A stretch of DNA of 64,000 nucleotides from JAMLIN01 sp964476625 (GCA_964476625.1 CAYZBJ010000009.1:1-64000); one strand, 5' to 3'. Positions 49,405-58,112 are shown, counted from the stretch's first letter. The notes: generated by a model from the letters alone, not told the origin. Translations and numbers: made by a program.

Positions 49405-50268
49405 ATGCTCGACAGAGTCGACCGGATGCTGGTGGCAGTGGATTCCCGCGAACGGGCAAGCGAGACCTTCGCCCGCCTGCTCGGCGCCGAGCCCGCGCGC
49501 GAGACGCGCAGCGACTGGCTGGCCGCCGATTGCACGATCATGTCGATCGGCGAGAGCGAGGTCGAGCTGTGCGAGCCGAGCGGCCCGGGGCCGGTGCGCG
49601 AGTACCTCGATCGCTGGGGCGAGGGCCTGTTCGCCGCCGGCTACAGCACCGCCTCGCTGCCTGCTCTCGCCGAGCGGCTCGACCGCGCCGGCGCCGCCCA
49701 TGTCCGCGAAGGCGAACGACTGTACCTGCCGGGCACCACCACCGCCGGCCTGCCGATGGTGATCTCGGCATCGGCCAGTCGCCCGCGCGTCGGCCCGGTG
49801 AGCTTCTTCTATGAAGCGACCAACAGCCTCGAATCCGACTGGCGCAGCGTGATGGCCCGCTATGTCGACATGTTCGGCCTCGACGAGCACCATTTCTCGC
49901 CGATCGGCAGCCGCCGCTTCGGCTACGAAGGCACCCTGACCCTGTTCGATCCCGACCGGCTCGATCGCATCGAACTCTCGCAGACCTTCGCCGACCAACC
50001 CGGCGCGATGCGCCGTTTCGTCGAACGTCGCGGTGGCGACTCGCTCTACATGTGCTACATCGAAACCCATGATTTCGACGCCCTCAAGGCGCGGCTGCTT
50101 GCCGCCGGGGCGACCCTGACCCCGCGCGGCGGACCGATCGAGCAGGAACGCGACGGCTGCTGGGTCCATCCGAAGAGCCTGCATGGCGTGCTGCTGGGCA
50201 TCTCGCGCGAGACGGTCGCCTGGGAATGGTCCGGCCGTCCCGAGCGGGTCCGCCCGCCGCAAGGCTGA
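49405..50268 (+). CDS. VOC-family (glyoxalase/bleomycin-fold) protein
   Basis: 287-residue protein of two VOC half-modules: residues 1 to about 115 (LDRVDRMLVAVDSRERASETFARLLGAEPA) and about 130 to 270 (PVSFFYEATNSLESDWRSVMARYVDMFGLDEHHFSPIGSRRFGYEGT). Metal ligands are uncertain. AGGAG precedes the ATG. Role unknown; relatives include ring-cleaving dioxygenases and glyoxalase-like isomerases. Confidence 0.8.
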   Translation: MLDRVDRMLVAVDSRERASETFARLLGAEPARETRSDWLAADCTIMSIGESEVELCEPSGPGPVREYLDRWGEGLFAAGYSTASLPALAERLDRAGAAHVREGERLYLPGTTTAGLPMVISASASRPRVGPVSFFYEATNSLESDWRSVMARYVDMFGLDEHHFSPIGSRRFGYEGTLTLFDPDRLDRIELSQTFADQPGAMRRFVERRGGDSLYMCYIETHDFDALKARLLAAGATLTPRGGPIEQERDGCWVHPKSLHGVLLGISRETVAWEWSGRPERVRPPQG

Positions 50269-50349
50269 AAGCGGCGGGCGGCGCCCGCCATCGCGGCGCG
50301 GGGCATCCTGGTCCGCGCCGTGGCACCGCTCCCCGGGGAGGTGAACGAG

Positions 50350-51228
50350 ATGACATCGCAGGCACGGATCGAGGCCTTCTTCGATACGGCGACCCACACC
50401 GCGAGCTACCTGGTGTCGGACCCGGCGAGCCGCGTGGCGGCGGTGATCGACCCGGTGCTCGACTACGACCATGCCAGCGGCCGCGTGCGCACCGGCTCGG
50501 CCGACCGCATCCTCGCCGCGGCCCGCGATGCGGAATTGCGGATCGCCTGGGTGCTCGAAACCCATGTCCATGCCGACCACCTCAGCGCGGCGACCTACCT
50601 GAAGCGGCAAACCGGCGCCAGAGTGGGCATCGGGGAGAACACCCCGCGAGTGCAGGCGACCTTCCGCTCGGTCTTCAACCTCGATGACGTCTCCGGCGAC
50701 GGCAGCGAATTCGACCGCCTGTTCCGCGATGGTGAAACCATCGCCCTCGGCAGCCTGGCGGTCGAAGTCATGCACACACCCGGCCATACGCCGGCCTGCG
50801 TGTCCTACCGGATCGGCGATGCGGTCTTCGTCGGCGACACCCTGTTCATGCCCGACTACGGCACCGCCCGGACCGACTTTCCCGGTGGCAGCGCCCGCAC
50901 CCTATATCGCTCGATCCGGCGGCTGCTGGACCTGGCGCCGACGACCCGTCTCTACCTTTGCCACGACTACAAGGCGCCGGGGCGCGACAGCCATGCGTGG
51001 GAGACCACGGTCGCGGCGCAACGCCAGCACAACCTGCATGTGCACGACGGCATCGGCGAGGACGAGTTCGTCTCGATGCGCGAAGCGCGCGATGCCGAGC
51101 TGTCGACCCCGGCGCTGCTGCTGCCGTCGATCCAGGTCAACATCCGCGGCGGGCGCCTGCCCGCTGCCGAATCCAACCAGGTGCGCTACCTCAAGATTCC
51201 CCTGCGGCTGCCCGACGCCGCCGCCTGA
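50350..51228 (+). CDS. Metallo-beta-lactamase-fold hydrolase, persulfide dioxygenase (ETHE1/Blh)-like
   Basis: 292 residues, MBL fold. Metal motif THVHADHLSAATYLK (H-x-H-x-D-H), H in MHTPGHTPACVSY, D in VFVGDTLFMPDYGTARTDF and H in LCHDYKAPG. The GT(A)RTDFPGG stretch is typical of persulfide dioxygenase and Blh proteins acting on glutathione persulfide or sulfur intermediates. ATG 50350 with GGGGAGG upstream; another frame start 10 codons earlier is less likely. Confidence 0.88.
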   Translation: MTSQARIEAFFDTATHTASYLVSDPASRVAAVIDPVLDYDHASGRVRTGSADRILAAARDAELRIAWVLETHVHADHLSAATYLKRQTGARVGIGENTPRVQATFRSVFNLDDVSGDGSEFDRLFRDGETIALGSLAVEVMHTPGHTPACVSYRIGDAVFVGDTLFMPDYGTARTDFPGGSARTLYRSIRRLLDLAPTTRLYLCHDYKAPGRDSHAWETTVAAQRQHNLHVHDGIGEDEFVSMREARDAELSTPALLLPSIQVNIRGGRLPAAESNQVRYLKIPLRLPDAAA

Positions 51229-51302
51229 AGGCAGCCGCCCGCTGCCGAAGCCGGGGGAACCGGCGCCGCAGCCCGGGGCCGGGCAGACAGGGTCACGTCA
51301 GC

Positions 51303-51321
51303 AAGTGCTAATATAGAACTT
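51303..51321 (+). promoter_or_regulatory. Candidate HxlR operator upstream of the SDR gene
   Basis: AAGTG-N9-AACTT imperfect palindrome with an AT-rich core containing TAATAT, 38 nt before the SDR ATG and in an otherwise GC-rich region. It matches the architecture of the site at 52691-52709 next to the hxlR-type gene. Confidence 0.55.
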
Positions 51322-51359
51322 ACTGGCCGATCGACCGCCATCCAATGCCGAGGTGAAAC

Positions 51360-52133
51360 ATGACCGGATCCCCAACGCCCGCCACGACGCCGGCACTGCG
51401 CAAGGCCACCGTCGCCGTCATCGGCGCCGGTGACTTCATCGGTGCCGCGATCGCGCGCCGGTTCGCCGCCGAGGGCTACATCGTCTTCGTGGGCCGTCGC
51501 CAGGGCGAGAAGCTCGAGCCTCTCAAGGCGGAGATCGAAGCCGCCGGCGGGCGGGTATTCGGTCGCTCGCTCGATGCCCGCGACGAGGACGACCTCGGCG
51601 CCTTCCTGCGCGAGGCCGAGGCCGAGGCGCCGCTCGAGGCCTGCATCTTCAACATCGGGGCCAACGTCAATTTCCCACTCCTCGAGACCACTTCGCGAGT
51701 GTTCCGCAAGGTCTGGGAGATGGCCTGCTACTCCGGCTTCCTCGCCGGGCGCGAAGCAGCCCGGCACATGCTGCCGCGCGGGCGCGGATCGATCTTCTTC
51801 ACCGGCGCGACAGCGGGGATGCGCGGCGGCGCGGGCTTCGCGGCATTCGCGAGCGCCAAGTTCGGGCTGCGAGCCCTCGCGCAGTCATGCGCTCGCGAAC
51901 TCGGCCCCCAGGGGATCCATGTTGCCCACCTGGTCATCGATGCCGGCGTCGACACGGCCTGGGTCCGGGAGCGGATCCGTGCCAGGGGCGGCGACGAAGC
52001 CGTCGAAAACCTCCAGCCGGACCAGCTGATGCGCCCCGAAGCCGTGGCCGAGACCTACTGGATGCTGCACCAGCAGCCGCGCGACGCCTGGACCTTCGAA
52101 CTGGAGATCCGGCCCTTCGCCGAGAAATGGTGA
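51360..52133 (+). CDS. SDR-like protein lacking the catalytic Ser and Tyr
   Basis: 257-residue Rossmann protein of the short-chain dehydrogenase family. Cofactor motif VIGAGDFIGAAIARRFAAEG is clear. The active-site region reads FFTGATAGMRGGAGFAAFASAKFGL: aligned to the usual S-x12-Y-x3-K, Ser is replaced by Ala and Tyr by Phe, while Lys is kept. This argues against ordinary carbonyl reduction; a binding or regulatory role, or another reaction, is possible. Candidate operator at 51303 links it to the HxlR regulator at 52757. Confidence 0.85.
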   Translation: MTGSPTPATTPALRKATVAVIGAGDFIGAAIARRFAAEGYIVFVGRRQGEKLEPLKAEIEAAGGRVFGRSLDARDEDDLGAFLREAEAEAPLEACIFNIGANVNFPLLETTSRVFRKVWEMACYSGFLAGREAARHMLPRGRGSIFFTGATAGMRGGAGFAAFASAKFGLRALAQSCARELGPQGIHVAHLVIDAGVDTAWVRERIRARGGDEAVENLQPDQLMRPEAVAETYWMLHQQPRDAWTFELEIRPFAEKW

Positions 52134-52162
52134 AGATTCAACGCCCGCGGATAGCGCCGCCC

Positions 52163-52267
52163 ATACGGGTTCGCATTCGATTGCAGGGCAAGGCGGGGCG
52201 TCGCAGACAGTGCGGTGGCACGGCAAGACGCCCCAACGCGGCCATGCGATCGAATGCGAGGCCGTAT
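52163..52267. repeat. Dispersed palindromic element, copy 2
   Basis: 105-nt palindrome, outer arms of 19 nt with two mismatches (ATACGG...ATTCGAT with ATCGAAT...CCGTAT), core with GCAGGGCAAGGCGGGGCG and GGCAAGACGCCCCAACGC nearly identical to the element at 7716-7817. It sits between the convergent SDR and NTF2-like genes, touching the stop codon of the latter. Confidence 0.8.
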
Positions 52268-52659
52268 CAAGGCCCGAAGCTCGAACGCGCGAGAATGCCC
52301 CAGCGGCCGTCCACGAGCGTGAGGACATACAGCGACTCGTAGATCCCGATGACCGAGTCGTCGGCGCGATAACGGGTGTAGTCGAGCAGGTAGTGCGCCT
52401 TGGCCTCGTTGCACTGAACGAGGGTTCGCTTGCCCCAACGGCTGTACTTCCAGCCGTCTTCGCGCGCCAGTCGCTCGAACAGGTCCATGGGATTGCTGCC
52501 GGGCTTCTCGTAGACGGCGACCCGGCCTTGCGCCAGCCGGACATGCGGGAAATGCATCTCGCGATCCATCGCCGCCGCATCCCAGGCATTAAGGGCGTCC
52601 ATGAAGCGATCGAGCGTCGCCATGCACGCCTGGTCGATCCGGTCCTTCGAAACAGTCAT
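52267..52659 (-). CDS. NTF2-like fold protein (SnoaL/DUF4440-type)
   Basis: 130-residue small alpha-plus-beta barrel protein. Typical sequence: helical N-terminus (LDRFMDALNAWDAAAMDREMHFPHVRLAQGRVAVYE) then DGWKYSRWGKRTLVQ, HYLLDYTRYRADDSVIGIYESLYVLTLVDGRWGILARSSF. Enzymatic role unknown; related folds act as isomerases or epoxide hydrolases. ATG 52659; a longer reading frame back over the divergent hxlR is not supported. Divergent from hxlR across 97 nt carrying an operator candidate; stop abuts a palindromic repeat. Confidence 0.82.
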   Translation of the reverse strand: MTVSKDRIDQACMATLDRFMDALNAWDAAAMDREMHFPHVRLAQGRVAVYEKPGSNPMDLFERLAREDGWKYSRWGKRTLVQCNEAKAHYLLDYTRYRADDSVIGIYESLYVLTLVDGRWGILARSSFGP

Positions 52660-52690
52660 TCGGGCCTCGGGTTCGTTCAACGGGTCTGGT

Positions 52691-52709
52691 AAGTTCCATA
52701 ATACAACCT
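52691..52709. promoter_or_regulatory. Candidate HxlR operator between the NTF2-like and hxlR genes
   Basis: AAGTT-N9-AACCT on the plus strand (AGGTT-N9-AACTT on the minus strand), AT-rich core CATAATAC. Same 5-9-5 layout as the site at 51303-51321; on the minus strand both end in AACTT followed by AC. Confidence 0.55.
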
Positions 52710-52756
52710 GCCAGCCGAAGGCGAGCCCGCGGAATTCAAGAGGACCGATACACGCC

Positions 52757-53302
52757 ATGCAATGGAGCGAACTCGAAGACCAGCCCTGCTCGGTCGCCCG
52801 GACCCTCGCGGTCATCGGCGACCGCTGGACCCTGCTCGTCCTGCGCGACTGCTTCCTGAAAGTCCGACGCTTCGAGGATTTCCAGGCGCGCCTCGGCATC
52901 GGCCGACCGATCCTCGCCGACCGGCTGCAGAAGCTGGTGGACCACTTCGTGCTGACGAAGGTCGCCTACCAGGAGCGCCCGACCCGCCACGAGTACCGCC
53001 TCACGGACAAGGGCCTCGACCTCTACCCCGTGGTGATGTCGATCGTCCACTGGGGCGATGTGCACATGGCGGGCAGGAAGGGGCGGCCGCTCCTGCATCG
53101 GCATGCCGCTTGCGGTCATCTGTTCGACCCGGCCATGGTGTGCTCCGAGTGCGGCGAAACGCTCGATCCACGCGAGGTCCAGGTCGAGCCGGGACCGGGC
53201 GCGCGCAACCCGGCCCACATGCCGCAGCCGCCCCGCGCAACCGGTGTGCGCGAGCGCGCCAGGGCGCCGGCCAGGTCGGGTCAGTCCTCGTCGAGCGCCT
53301 GA
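52757..53302 (+). CDS. HxlR-family transcriptional regulator with C-terminal Cys/His site
   Basis: Winged-helix regulator, 181 residues. Family core CSVARTLAVIGDRWTLLVLRDCFLKVRRFEDFQARLGIGRPILADRLQKLVDHFVL and RHEYRLTDKGLDLYPV. The C-terminus has LLHRHAACGHLF and VCSECGETLD, a zinc-ribbon-like cluster often seen in aromatic-response HxlR proteins. Probably autoregulates through 52691 and controls the divergent NTF2-like gene and the SDR. Overlaps lysR by 22 nt, tail to tail. Confidence 0.9.
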   Translation: MQWSELEDQPCSVARTLAVIGDRWTLLVLRDCFLKVRRFEDFQARLGIGRPILADRLQKLVDHFVLTKVAYQERPTRHEYRLTDKGLDLYPVVMSIVHWGDVHMAGRKGRPLLHRHAACGHLFDPAMVCSECGETLDPREVQVEPGPGARNPAHMPQPPRATGVRERARAPARSGQSSSSA

Positions 53303-54183
53303 AACGATTCGGCCAGGAAGTCCACCAGCGCCCGCACGGCCGGCAACAACCCCCGGCGCGAGGCGAACACCGCATGGACGATCTCGCGACGCGGCGCCCA
53401 GCCCGGGATCACATGCAGCAGCTCGCCGCGTTCGATCTGCTCGCGCACCATCATCGAGGGCATCTGCACGACGCCCACGCCAGCGACGGCCGCCGCCCGC
53501 AAGGACATCATGCTGCGCGTGACCAGGCGCGGCCGGTGGCGGATGGCCGCTTTCGCGTCATCGGGGCCGATCAGGTTCCAGACATGCTCATGCTGCGGTA
53601 GCGCGAGGTCCATGCTCGGCAGGCCCGCGAGATCGGCGGGGGTCTCCGGCACGCCGCCCGCCAGCAGCCTTGGACAGGCGACCAGGCATTGCCCGCGTTC
53701 GCCGAAGACGCGCATCACCAGGTCGCTGTCCTCGATCGGCGGGGGCCGCACGCGGATGGCCACGTCGATGCCCTCGCCCACCACGTCGACCCGCCGATTG
53801 GTTTCCTCGAGATGGATCTCCACGAGCGGATGCGCCGCCATGAAGGCCGCCACCATGTCGCCGACGCGCGTATCGAGCATCGCCACCGGGCAGGTCATGC
53901 GCACCACGCCGCGAGGCTCCGCATGGGTGCGGGCGATGGCCTCGTCGGCGGCCTCGGCCTCGACCAGCATCGCCTTGCAATGGCCGTAGTAAGTCTGGCC
54001 GATGTCGGTGACCGCAAAGCGTCGCGTGGTTCGCTGGAGCAGCCGGGTGCCGAGGCGCTCCTCGAGCAGCGCGATGCGGCGGCTCAGCTTGGACTTGGGC
54101 ACGCCGAGCGCCCGGCCGGCCGGCGCGAACCCGCCGTGGTCGACCACCTGCACGAAATAGTAGAGATCGTTCAGGTCCCTCAT
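53281..54183 (-). CDS. LysR-family transcriptional regulator
   Basis: 300 residues. N-terminal winged helix LNDLYYFVQVVDHGGFAPAGRALGVPKSKLSRRIALLEERLGTRLLQRTTRRFAVTDIG, then a periplasmic-binding-like effector domain. Divergent from the pirin gene, which it probably controls, as commonly seen for LysR-pirin pairs. Effector unknown. Confidence 0.93.
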   Translation of the reverse strand: MRDLNDLYYFVQVVDHGGFAPAGRALGVPKSKLSRRIALLEERLGTRLLQRTTRRFAVTDIGQTYYGHCKAMLVEAEAADEAIARTHAEPRGVVRMTCPVAMLDTRVGDMVAAFMAAHPLVEIHLEETNRRVDVVGEGIDVAIRVRPPPIEDSDLVMRVFGERGQCLVACPRLLAGGVPETPADLAGLPSMDLALPQHEHVWNLIGPDDAKAAIRHRPRLVTRSMMSLRAAAVAGVGVVQMPSMMVREQIERGELLHVIPGWAPRREIVHAVFASRRGLLPAVRALVDFLAESFQALDED

Positions 54184-54309
54184 CGCCTCGCCGTATCGTT
54201 CAAACAGTGGAACTCTGATGGTGAATATTACCGACTACCGGAATCATCGTCCCGCCCTCATCCTCTTTCCATCGGCCCAATCCGGGCCCATCAACCCCAG
54301 GAGATCGCC

Positions 54310-55176
54310 ATGACGAAGATCCTCGGCGTCCACAGCGCCCCTCGCCCGCACTGGGTGGGCGATGGGTTCCCGGTGCGCTCGCTGTTTGGCTACGACGGCC
54401 TCGGCAAGCACCTGAGCCCGTTCCTGCTGCTCGACCATGCCGCGCCCACCCGCTTCGAACCGGCCGCGCGCCCGCGTGGCGTCGGCCAGCATCCGCACCG
54501 TGGCTTCGAGACCGTGACCATCGTCTACCAGGGTGAACTCGAGCACCGGGACTCCACCGGCGCCGGCGGCAGGATCGGCCCGGGCGACGTGCAGTGGATG
54601 ACGGCCGCGGGCGGCATCCTGCATGAGGAGTTCCACTCCCGGGCCTTCACCGAGCGTGGCGGCATCATCGAGATGGTGCAGCTCTGGGTCAACCTGCCCG
54701 CGAAGGACAAGATGGCCGAACCCGGCTACCAGACCCTGCTCGACGCCGAGATCCCGTCGGTCGACCTGCCCGATGGCGCGGGGCGGCTGCGGGTGATCGC
54801 CGGCGAGTTCGACGGGCATCGTGGCCCGGCCCGCAGCTTCACGCCGATGGATGTCCGGGACATGCGCATCGCCCAGGGCGGCATCGGTCGCTTCGAGGCG
54901 AAGGAAGGCCACACCCTGGCGCTGGTGGTGCTGCGCGGCACGGTGCTGGTCAATGGCGACGCCGTCGCCCGCGAAGGGCAACTGGTCCACCTCGATCGCG
55001 CCGGCGGGAGCGTCACGATCGAGGCCAACAGCGACGCGACGGTGCTGTGGCTGTCGGGCGAGCCGATCGACGAGCCGGTGGTCGGCTACGGCCCCTTCGT
55101 GATGAACAGCACCACCGAGATCCAGCAGGCCATCGATGACTTCAACAGCGGGCGCTTCGGGACTATGAGCGCCTGA
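54310..55176 (+). CDS. Pirin-family protein
   Basis: Bicupin protein, 288 residues. Metal site in N-terminal cupin: GVGQHPHRGFETVTIVYQGELEHRDSTG (H-x-H) with later H in GGILHEEFHS; typical of pirin with quercetinase-like activity or redox/metal sensing. C-terminal pirin domain with RVIAGEFDGHRGPA. ATG 54310. Divergent from the LysR gene (126 nt apart). Confidence 0.93.
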   Translation: MTKILGVHSAPRPHWVGDGFPVRSLFGYDGLGKHLSPFLLLDHAAPTRFEPAARPRGVGQHPHRGFETVTIVYQGELEHRDSTGAGGRIGPGDVQWMTAAGGILHEEFHSRAFTERGGIIEMVQLWVNLPAKDKMAEPGYQTLLDAEIPSVDLPDGAGRLRVIAGEFDGHRGPARSFTPMDVRDMRIAQGGIGRFEAKEGHTLALVVLRGTVLVNGDAVAREGQLVHLDRAGGSVTIEANSDATVLWLSGEPIDEPVVGYGPFVMNSTTEIQQAIDDFNSGRFGTMSA

Positions 55177-55206
55177 TACACGAGCCGCCGGGACGAGGCA
55201 CCCGAC

Positions 55207-56286
55207 TCAGGTGCCTCGTCCCGCCTCGTACCATCCCTTGCTCCGGTTGACGAGGCGCACCACCAGCAGCATCACCGGTACCTCGATGAGCACGCCCACG
55301 ACGGTAGCCAGCGCTGCTCCTGATTCGAAGCCGAACAGGCTGATGGCGGCGGCCACCGCAAGCTCGAAGAAGTTGCTCGCGCCGATGAGGGCCGAAGGGC
55401 AGGCGACGTTGTGCGCTTCCCCGAGCCTGCGGTTGAGCCAGTAGGCCAGCCCCGAATTGAAGAACACCTGGATGAAGATAGGCACCGCCAGCATCACGAT
55501 GACCAGCGGCTGCTTCAGGATGGCCTCGCCCTGGAACGCGAACAACAGCACCAGCGTCGCAAGCAGCGCGGTGATGGACCAGGGTCCGATGCGGGCGAGC
55601 GTCGCATCGAGCGCCCTCTGCCCACGCCTGAGCAGCGCCCGGCGCCAGACCTGCGCCAGGATGACCGGCACGACGATGTAGAGCACCACCGAGGTGATGA
55701 GCGTGTCCCAGGGCACGGTGATGGCGGACAGCCCGAGCAGCAACGCCACGATGGGCGCGAACGCGAACACCATGATGGCGTCGTTCAGCGCCACCTGGGA
55801 CAAGGTGAACAGCGGGTGGCCATTCGTCAGCCGGCTCCAGACGAAGACCATCGCCGTGCAGGGGGCCGCTGCCAGCAGGATGAGGCCCGCCACGTAGCTG
55901 TCGAGCTGCTCGGCTGGCAGGTAGGGCGCGAAGACGTGCCGGATGAACACCCAGGCCAGCAGGGCCATCGAAAACGGCTTGACCGCCCAGTTGATGAACA
56001 GGGTGACGCCGATGCCCCGCCAGTGCTGCCCGACCTCGCGCAGTGCGCCGAAGTCGACCCTCAGCAGCATCGGGATGATCATCACCCAGATGAGCAGGCC
56101 CACTGGCAGGTTGACGTTGGCGAACTCCAGTTGCCCAACGGCCTGGACGGGCCCCGGCAGCGCCTGCCCGAGCGCAATGCCCGCGACGATGCACAGGAAC
56201 ACCCAGAGGGTGAGGTAGCGCTCGAAGAAACTGATGGCCGGCCTGTCAGGACGTGATGGTGCGGTGGAGTCGGCGATGGACGTCAA
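55207..56286 (-). CDS. acr3: Arsenite efflux transporter Acr3
   Basis: Inner-membrane arsenite exporter of the ACR3 (BART) family, about 359 residues with ten membrane segments. ACR3 hallmark LAAAPCTAMVFVWSRLTNGHPLFTLSQVALND includes the conserved Cys-Thr-Ala-Met of TM4. A TTG start at 56286, one base after the arsC stop, with GAGG upstream, makes the shortest overlap; an earlier start would overlap arsC by 65 nt. Last gene of the ars operon. Confidence 0.93.
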   Translation of the reverse strand: MTSIADSTAPSRPDRPAISFFERYLTLWVFLCIVAGIALGQALPGPVQAVGQLEFANVNLPVGLLIWVMIIPMLLRVDFGALREVGQHWRGIGVTLFINWAVKPFSMALLAWVFIRHVFAPYLPAEQLDSYVAGLILLAAAPCTAMVFVWSRLTNGHPLFTLSQVALNDAIMVFAFAPIVALLLGLSAITVPWDTLITSVVLYIVVPVILAQVWRRALLRRGQRALDATLARIGPWSITALLATLVLLFAFQGEAILKQPLVIVMLAVPIFIQVFFNSGLAYWLNRRLGEAHNVACPSALIGASNFFELAVAAAISLFGFESGAALATVVGVLIEVPVMLLVVRLVNRSKGWYEAGRGT

Positions 56287-56287
56287 T

Positions 56288-56776
56288 TCAACGGACCTCG
56301 ATGGCGTGGAGCAGTTCGCGCAACTCCGCGTCGGTCCTGGCGCCGAGGTCATGCGACAGCAATTGCAGCATCCGGTAGCCGAGCGCCTGGCGCGTCAGTT
56401 CGAAGGCGGCAAGCCGTTCCCCTTCCGGTGCGCCGGACGGGTCCGGATAGCCCCAATGGCCCTGGACCGGGCTGCCAGGCCAGAACGGGCAGGCTTCATT
56501 GGCGGCGTTGTCGCACACCGTGATGACGAGTCGCATGCGGGGTGCGTCGGGCCCGGTGAACTCGTCCCAGCTCTTGCTGCGAAACGGCGAAGTGTCGATG
56601 CCGACCCGGCCCAGTGCCTCGAGGGCGAGCGGATTGACCTGGCCGCCCGGAGCGCTGCCGGCGCTGTGGGCTCGAACCGCCTTGCCAAGCTTGTCTGCCC
56701 AGTAATTGAGCATTCCCTCGGCCAGGATGCTTCGAGCCGCGTTGTGCGTGCAGAGGATCAGGACATTGGTCGTCAT
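56288..56776 (-). CDS. arsC: Arsenate reductase, LMW-PTP type (ArsC)
   Basis: Reduces arsenate to arsenite for export. 162 residues. Phosphatase-type P-loop LCTHNAARSILAE (C-x5-R) at residue 9, and downstream active-site Asp in the D-P region (GYPDPSGAP). Cys in TVCDNAANEACPFWPG is the likely second redox cysteine. 3 nt after the other arsC copy. Confidence 0.92.
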   Translation of the reverse strand: MTTNVLILCTHNAARSILAEGMLNYWADKLGKAVRAHSAGSAPGGQVNPLALEALGRVGIDTSPFRSKSWDEFTGPDAPRMRLVITVCDNAANEACPFWPGSPVQGHWGYPDPSGAPEGERLAAFELTRQALGYRMLQLLSHDLGARTDAELRELLHAIEVR

Positions 56777-56779
56777 GGC

Positions 56780-57274
56780 TCAGTGCGTGCCGATGTCCTT
56801 GAGGCGCGACTGCAGCGCCATCCGGTCGAGCGCGTCCACGGGCAACGCCAGGAGCAACTCCAGACGTCGCTTGATGGTGATGGCCGTATCGAGAAAGGCC
56901 TTCGCCTGGTCGGCCAGGGTTCCGGGTACCGCAGCCGGGTCGGGCATGCCCCAATGGGCGGTCATCGGCTGCCCCGGCCAAACGGGGCAGACCTCGCCGG
57001 CGGCCTGGTCGCAAACCGTGAACACGAAGTGCAGCACCGGGGCATCGGGCCGGGCGAACTCCTCCCAACCCTTGCTGCGCAATCCCGAGGTCGGGATATG
57101 CATCCTCTCCAGCCGCTGCAACGCAAGCGGGTGCACCGCGCCCTTCGGGTGGCTACCCGCAGACCAGCCGCGGAATCGCCCCTGCCCGAGGTGGTTCAGG
57201 ATGGCTTCGGCGAGGATGGAACGGGCGGAGTTACCGGTGCAGATGAATAGCGCGTTGTACGGCGGCATGGTCAT
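56780..57274 (-). CDS. Arsenate reductase, LMW-PTP type (second copy)
   Basis: 164 residues. P-loop ICTGNSARSILAE (C-x5-R) and TVCDQAAGEVCPVWPG with the same second cysteine as its neighbour; GMPDPAAVPG. Related to but clearly diverged from the downstream copy, so an old duplication or separate acquisition. Between the arsI-like gene and the other arsC, same operon. Confidence 0.92.
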   Translation of the reverse strand: MTMPPYNALFICTGNSARSILAEAILNHLGQGRFRGWSAGSHPKGAVHPLALQRLERMHIPTSGLRSKGWEEFARPDAPVLHFVFTVCDQAAGEVCPVWPGQPMTAHWGMPDPAAVPGTLADQAKAFLDTAITIKRRLELLLALPVDALDRMALQSRLKDIGTH

Positions 57275-57283
57275 GTCAGGGCC

Positions 57284-57766
57284 TCAGCAGCAGGCGCCGG
57301 TCGATTCAGGCTTGACCGGAATCGAGAGCGGCCGGGCCTTTGGCGCGCAGCAGGCCGAATCTGATTGCGGCTGCGCTGCTACCGGCTGCTTTTCGCTGAA
57401 CACCGGAATGTCGCCCAGCGTATGGAACTGCTCCCAGGCAACGCCCTGGGGGTCGGTCACCCAGTACTTGTCGCTGCGCGCATAGCAACAGGTCGTGTTG
57501 CCTTCATCGAGCATCGCCATGTCGGCGGCTCGCGCACGCGCCTTCATCTCCACCAGCTCGTCCTCCGAATCCGTCTGGAAGCCGAGGTGGTCGACGCCGG
57601 GCTTGTCGCCCCGCGTCGAGATGGCGAAGTTCAGCCGAGGGTCCTCGAGCATCCACTTGGCGTAGTCCCCTTCCACCCGGGCCGGCTCCGTTCCGAACAT
57701 CTTCGTGTAGAACGCGATGCTGGCCTGCAGGTCGTTGACGTGGGTGTGTACGTGGAATCGCTTCAT
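57284..57766 (-). CDS. arsI: ArsI/CadI-family VOC protein (C-As lyase-like)
   Basis: 160 residues. VOC fold beginning MKRFHVHTHVNDLQASIAFYTKMFG; the vicinal cysteines of ArsI are present in NTTCCYARSDKYWVTDP, where arsenic of methylated species is bound, and the C-terminus holds CC pairs (SACCAPK, GACC). Expected to demethylate trivalent organoarsenicals or to bind cadmium-type metals. ATG 57766; a longer frame reading back toward arsR is not supported. 20 nt after arsR. Confidence 0.88.
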   Translation of the reverse strand: MKRFHVHTHVNDLQASIAFYTKMFGTEPARVEGDYAKWMLEDPRLNFAISTRGDKPGVDHLGFQTDSEDELVEMKARARAADMAMLDEGNTTCCYARSDKYWVTDPQGVAWEQFHTLGDIPVFSEKQPVAAQPQSDSACCAPKARPLSIPVKPESTGACC

Positions 57767-57785
57767 GGTCGCCTCGCGTGCGTTA

Positions 57786-58112
57786 TCAGCAGCCACAGGC
57801 TGCCTGGGTGGCGTCGACCGCGCAGGCTTCGCCCGCGCAGCAGTTCTCGGTCAAGTAGCCAATGAGCGCGTTCATCTCCTCGAAAGCCGCCCGATAGATG
57901 ATGTTTCTGCTGGCCCGTTCGGCGGTGACAAGGCCCGCCTGGCTGAGTTCCTTGAGGTGGAACGACAGCGTTGCGGGCGGTATCTCCAGCTGCTCCTGAA
58001 GTACGCCGGGGGTCATTCCTTCGGGGCCTGCGACCACGAGCGCACGAAAGGCCTTCAATCGCATCGGATGCGCAAGCGCGCTCAGGGCGCGGACAACATT
58101 GATCTCTTCCAT
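57786..58112 (-). CDS. arsR: Arsenic-responsive repressor ArsR
   Basis: ArsR/SmtB repressor, 108 residues. Winged helix ALAHPMRLKAFRALVVAGPEGMTPGVLQEQLEIPPATLSFHLKELSQAGLV. Lacks the classic ELCVC helix-3 site; instead the C-terminus has NCCAGEACAVDATQAACGC, resembling the three-cysteine site of the Acidithiobacillus ferrooxidans type. First gene of arsR-arsI-arsC-arsC-acr3. Confidence 0.93.
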   Translation of the reverse strand: MEEINVVRALSALAHPMRLKAFRALVVAGPEGMTPGVLQEQLEIPPATLSFHLKELSQAGLVTAERASRNIIYRAAFEEMNALIGYLTENCCAGEACAVDATQAACGC

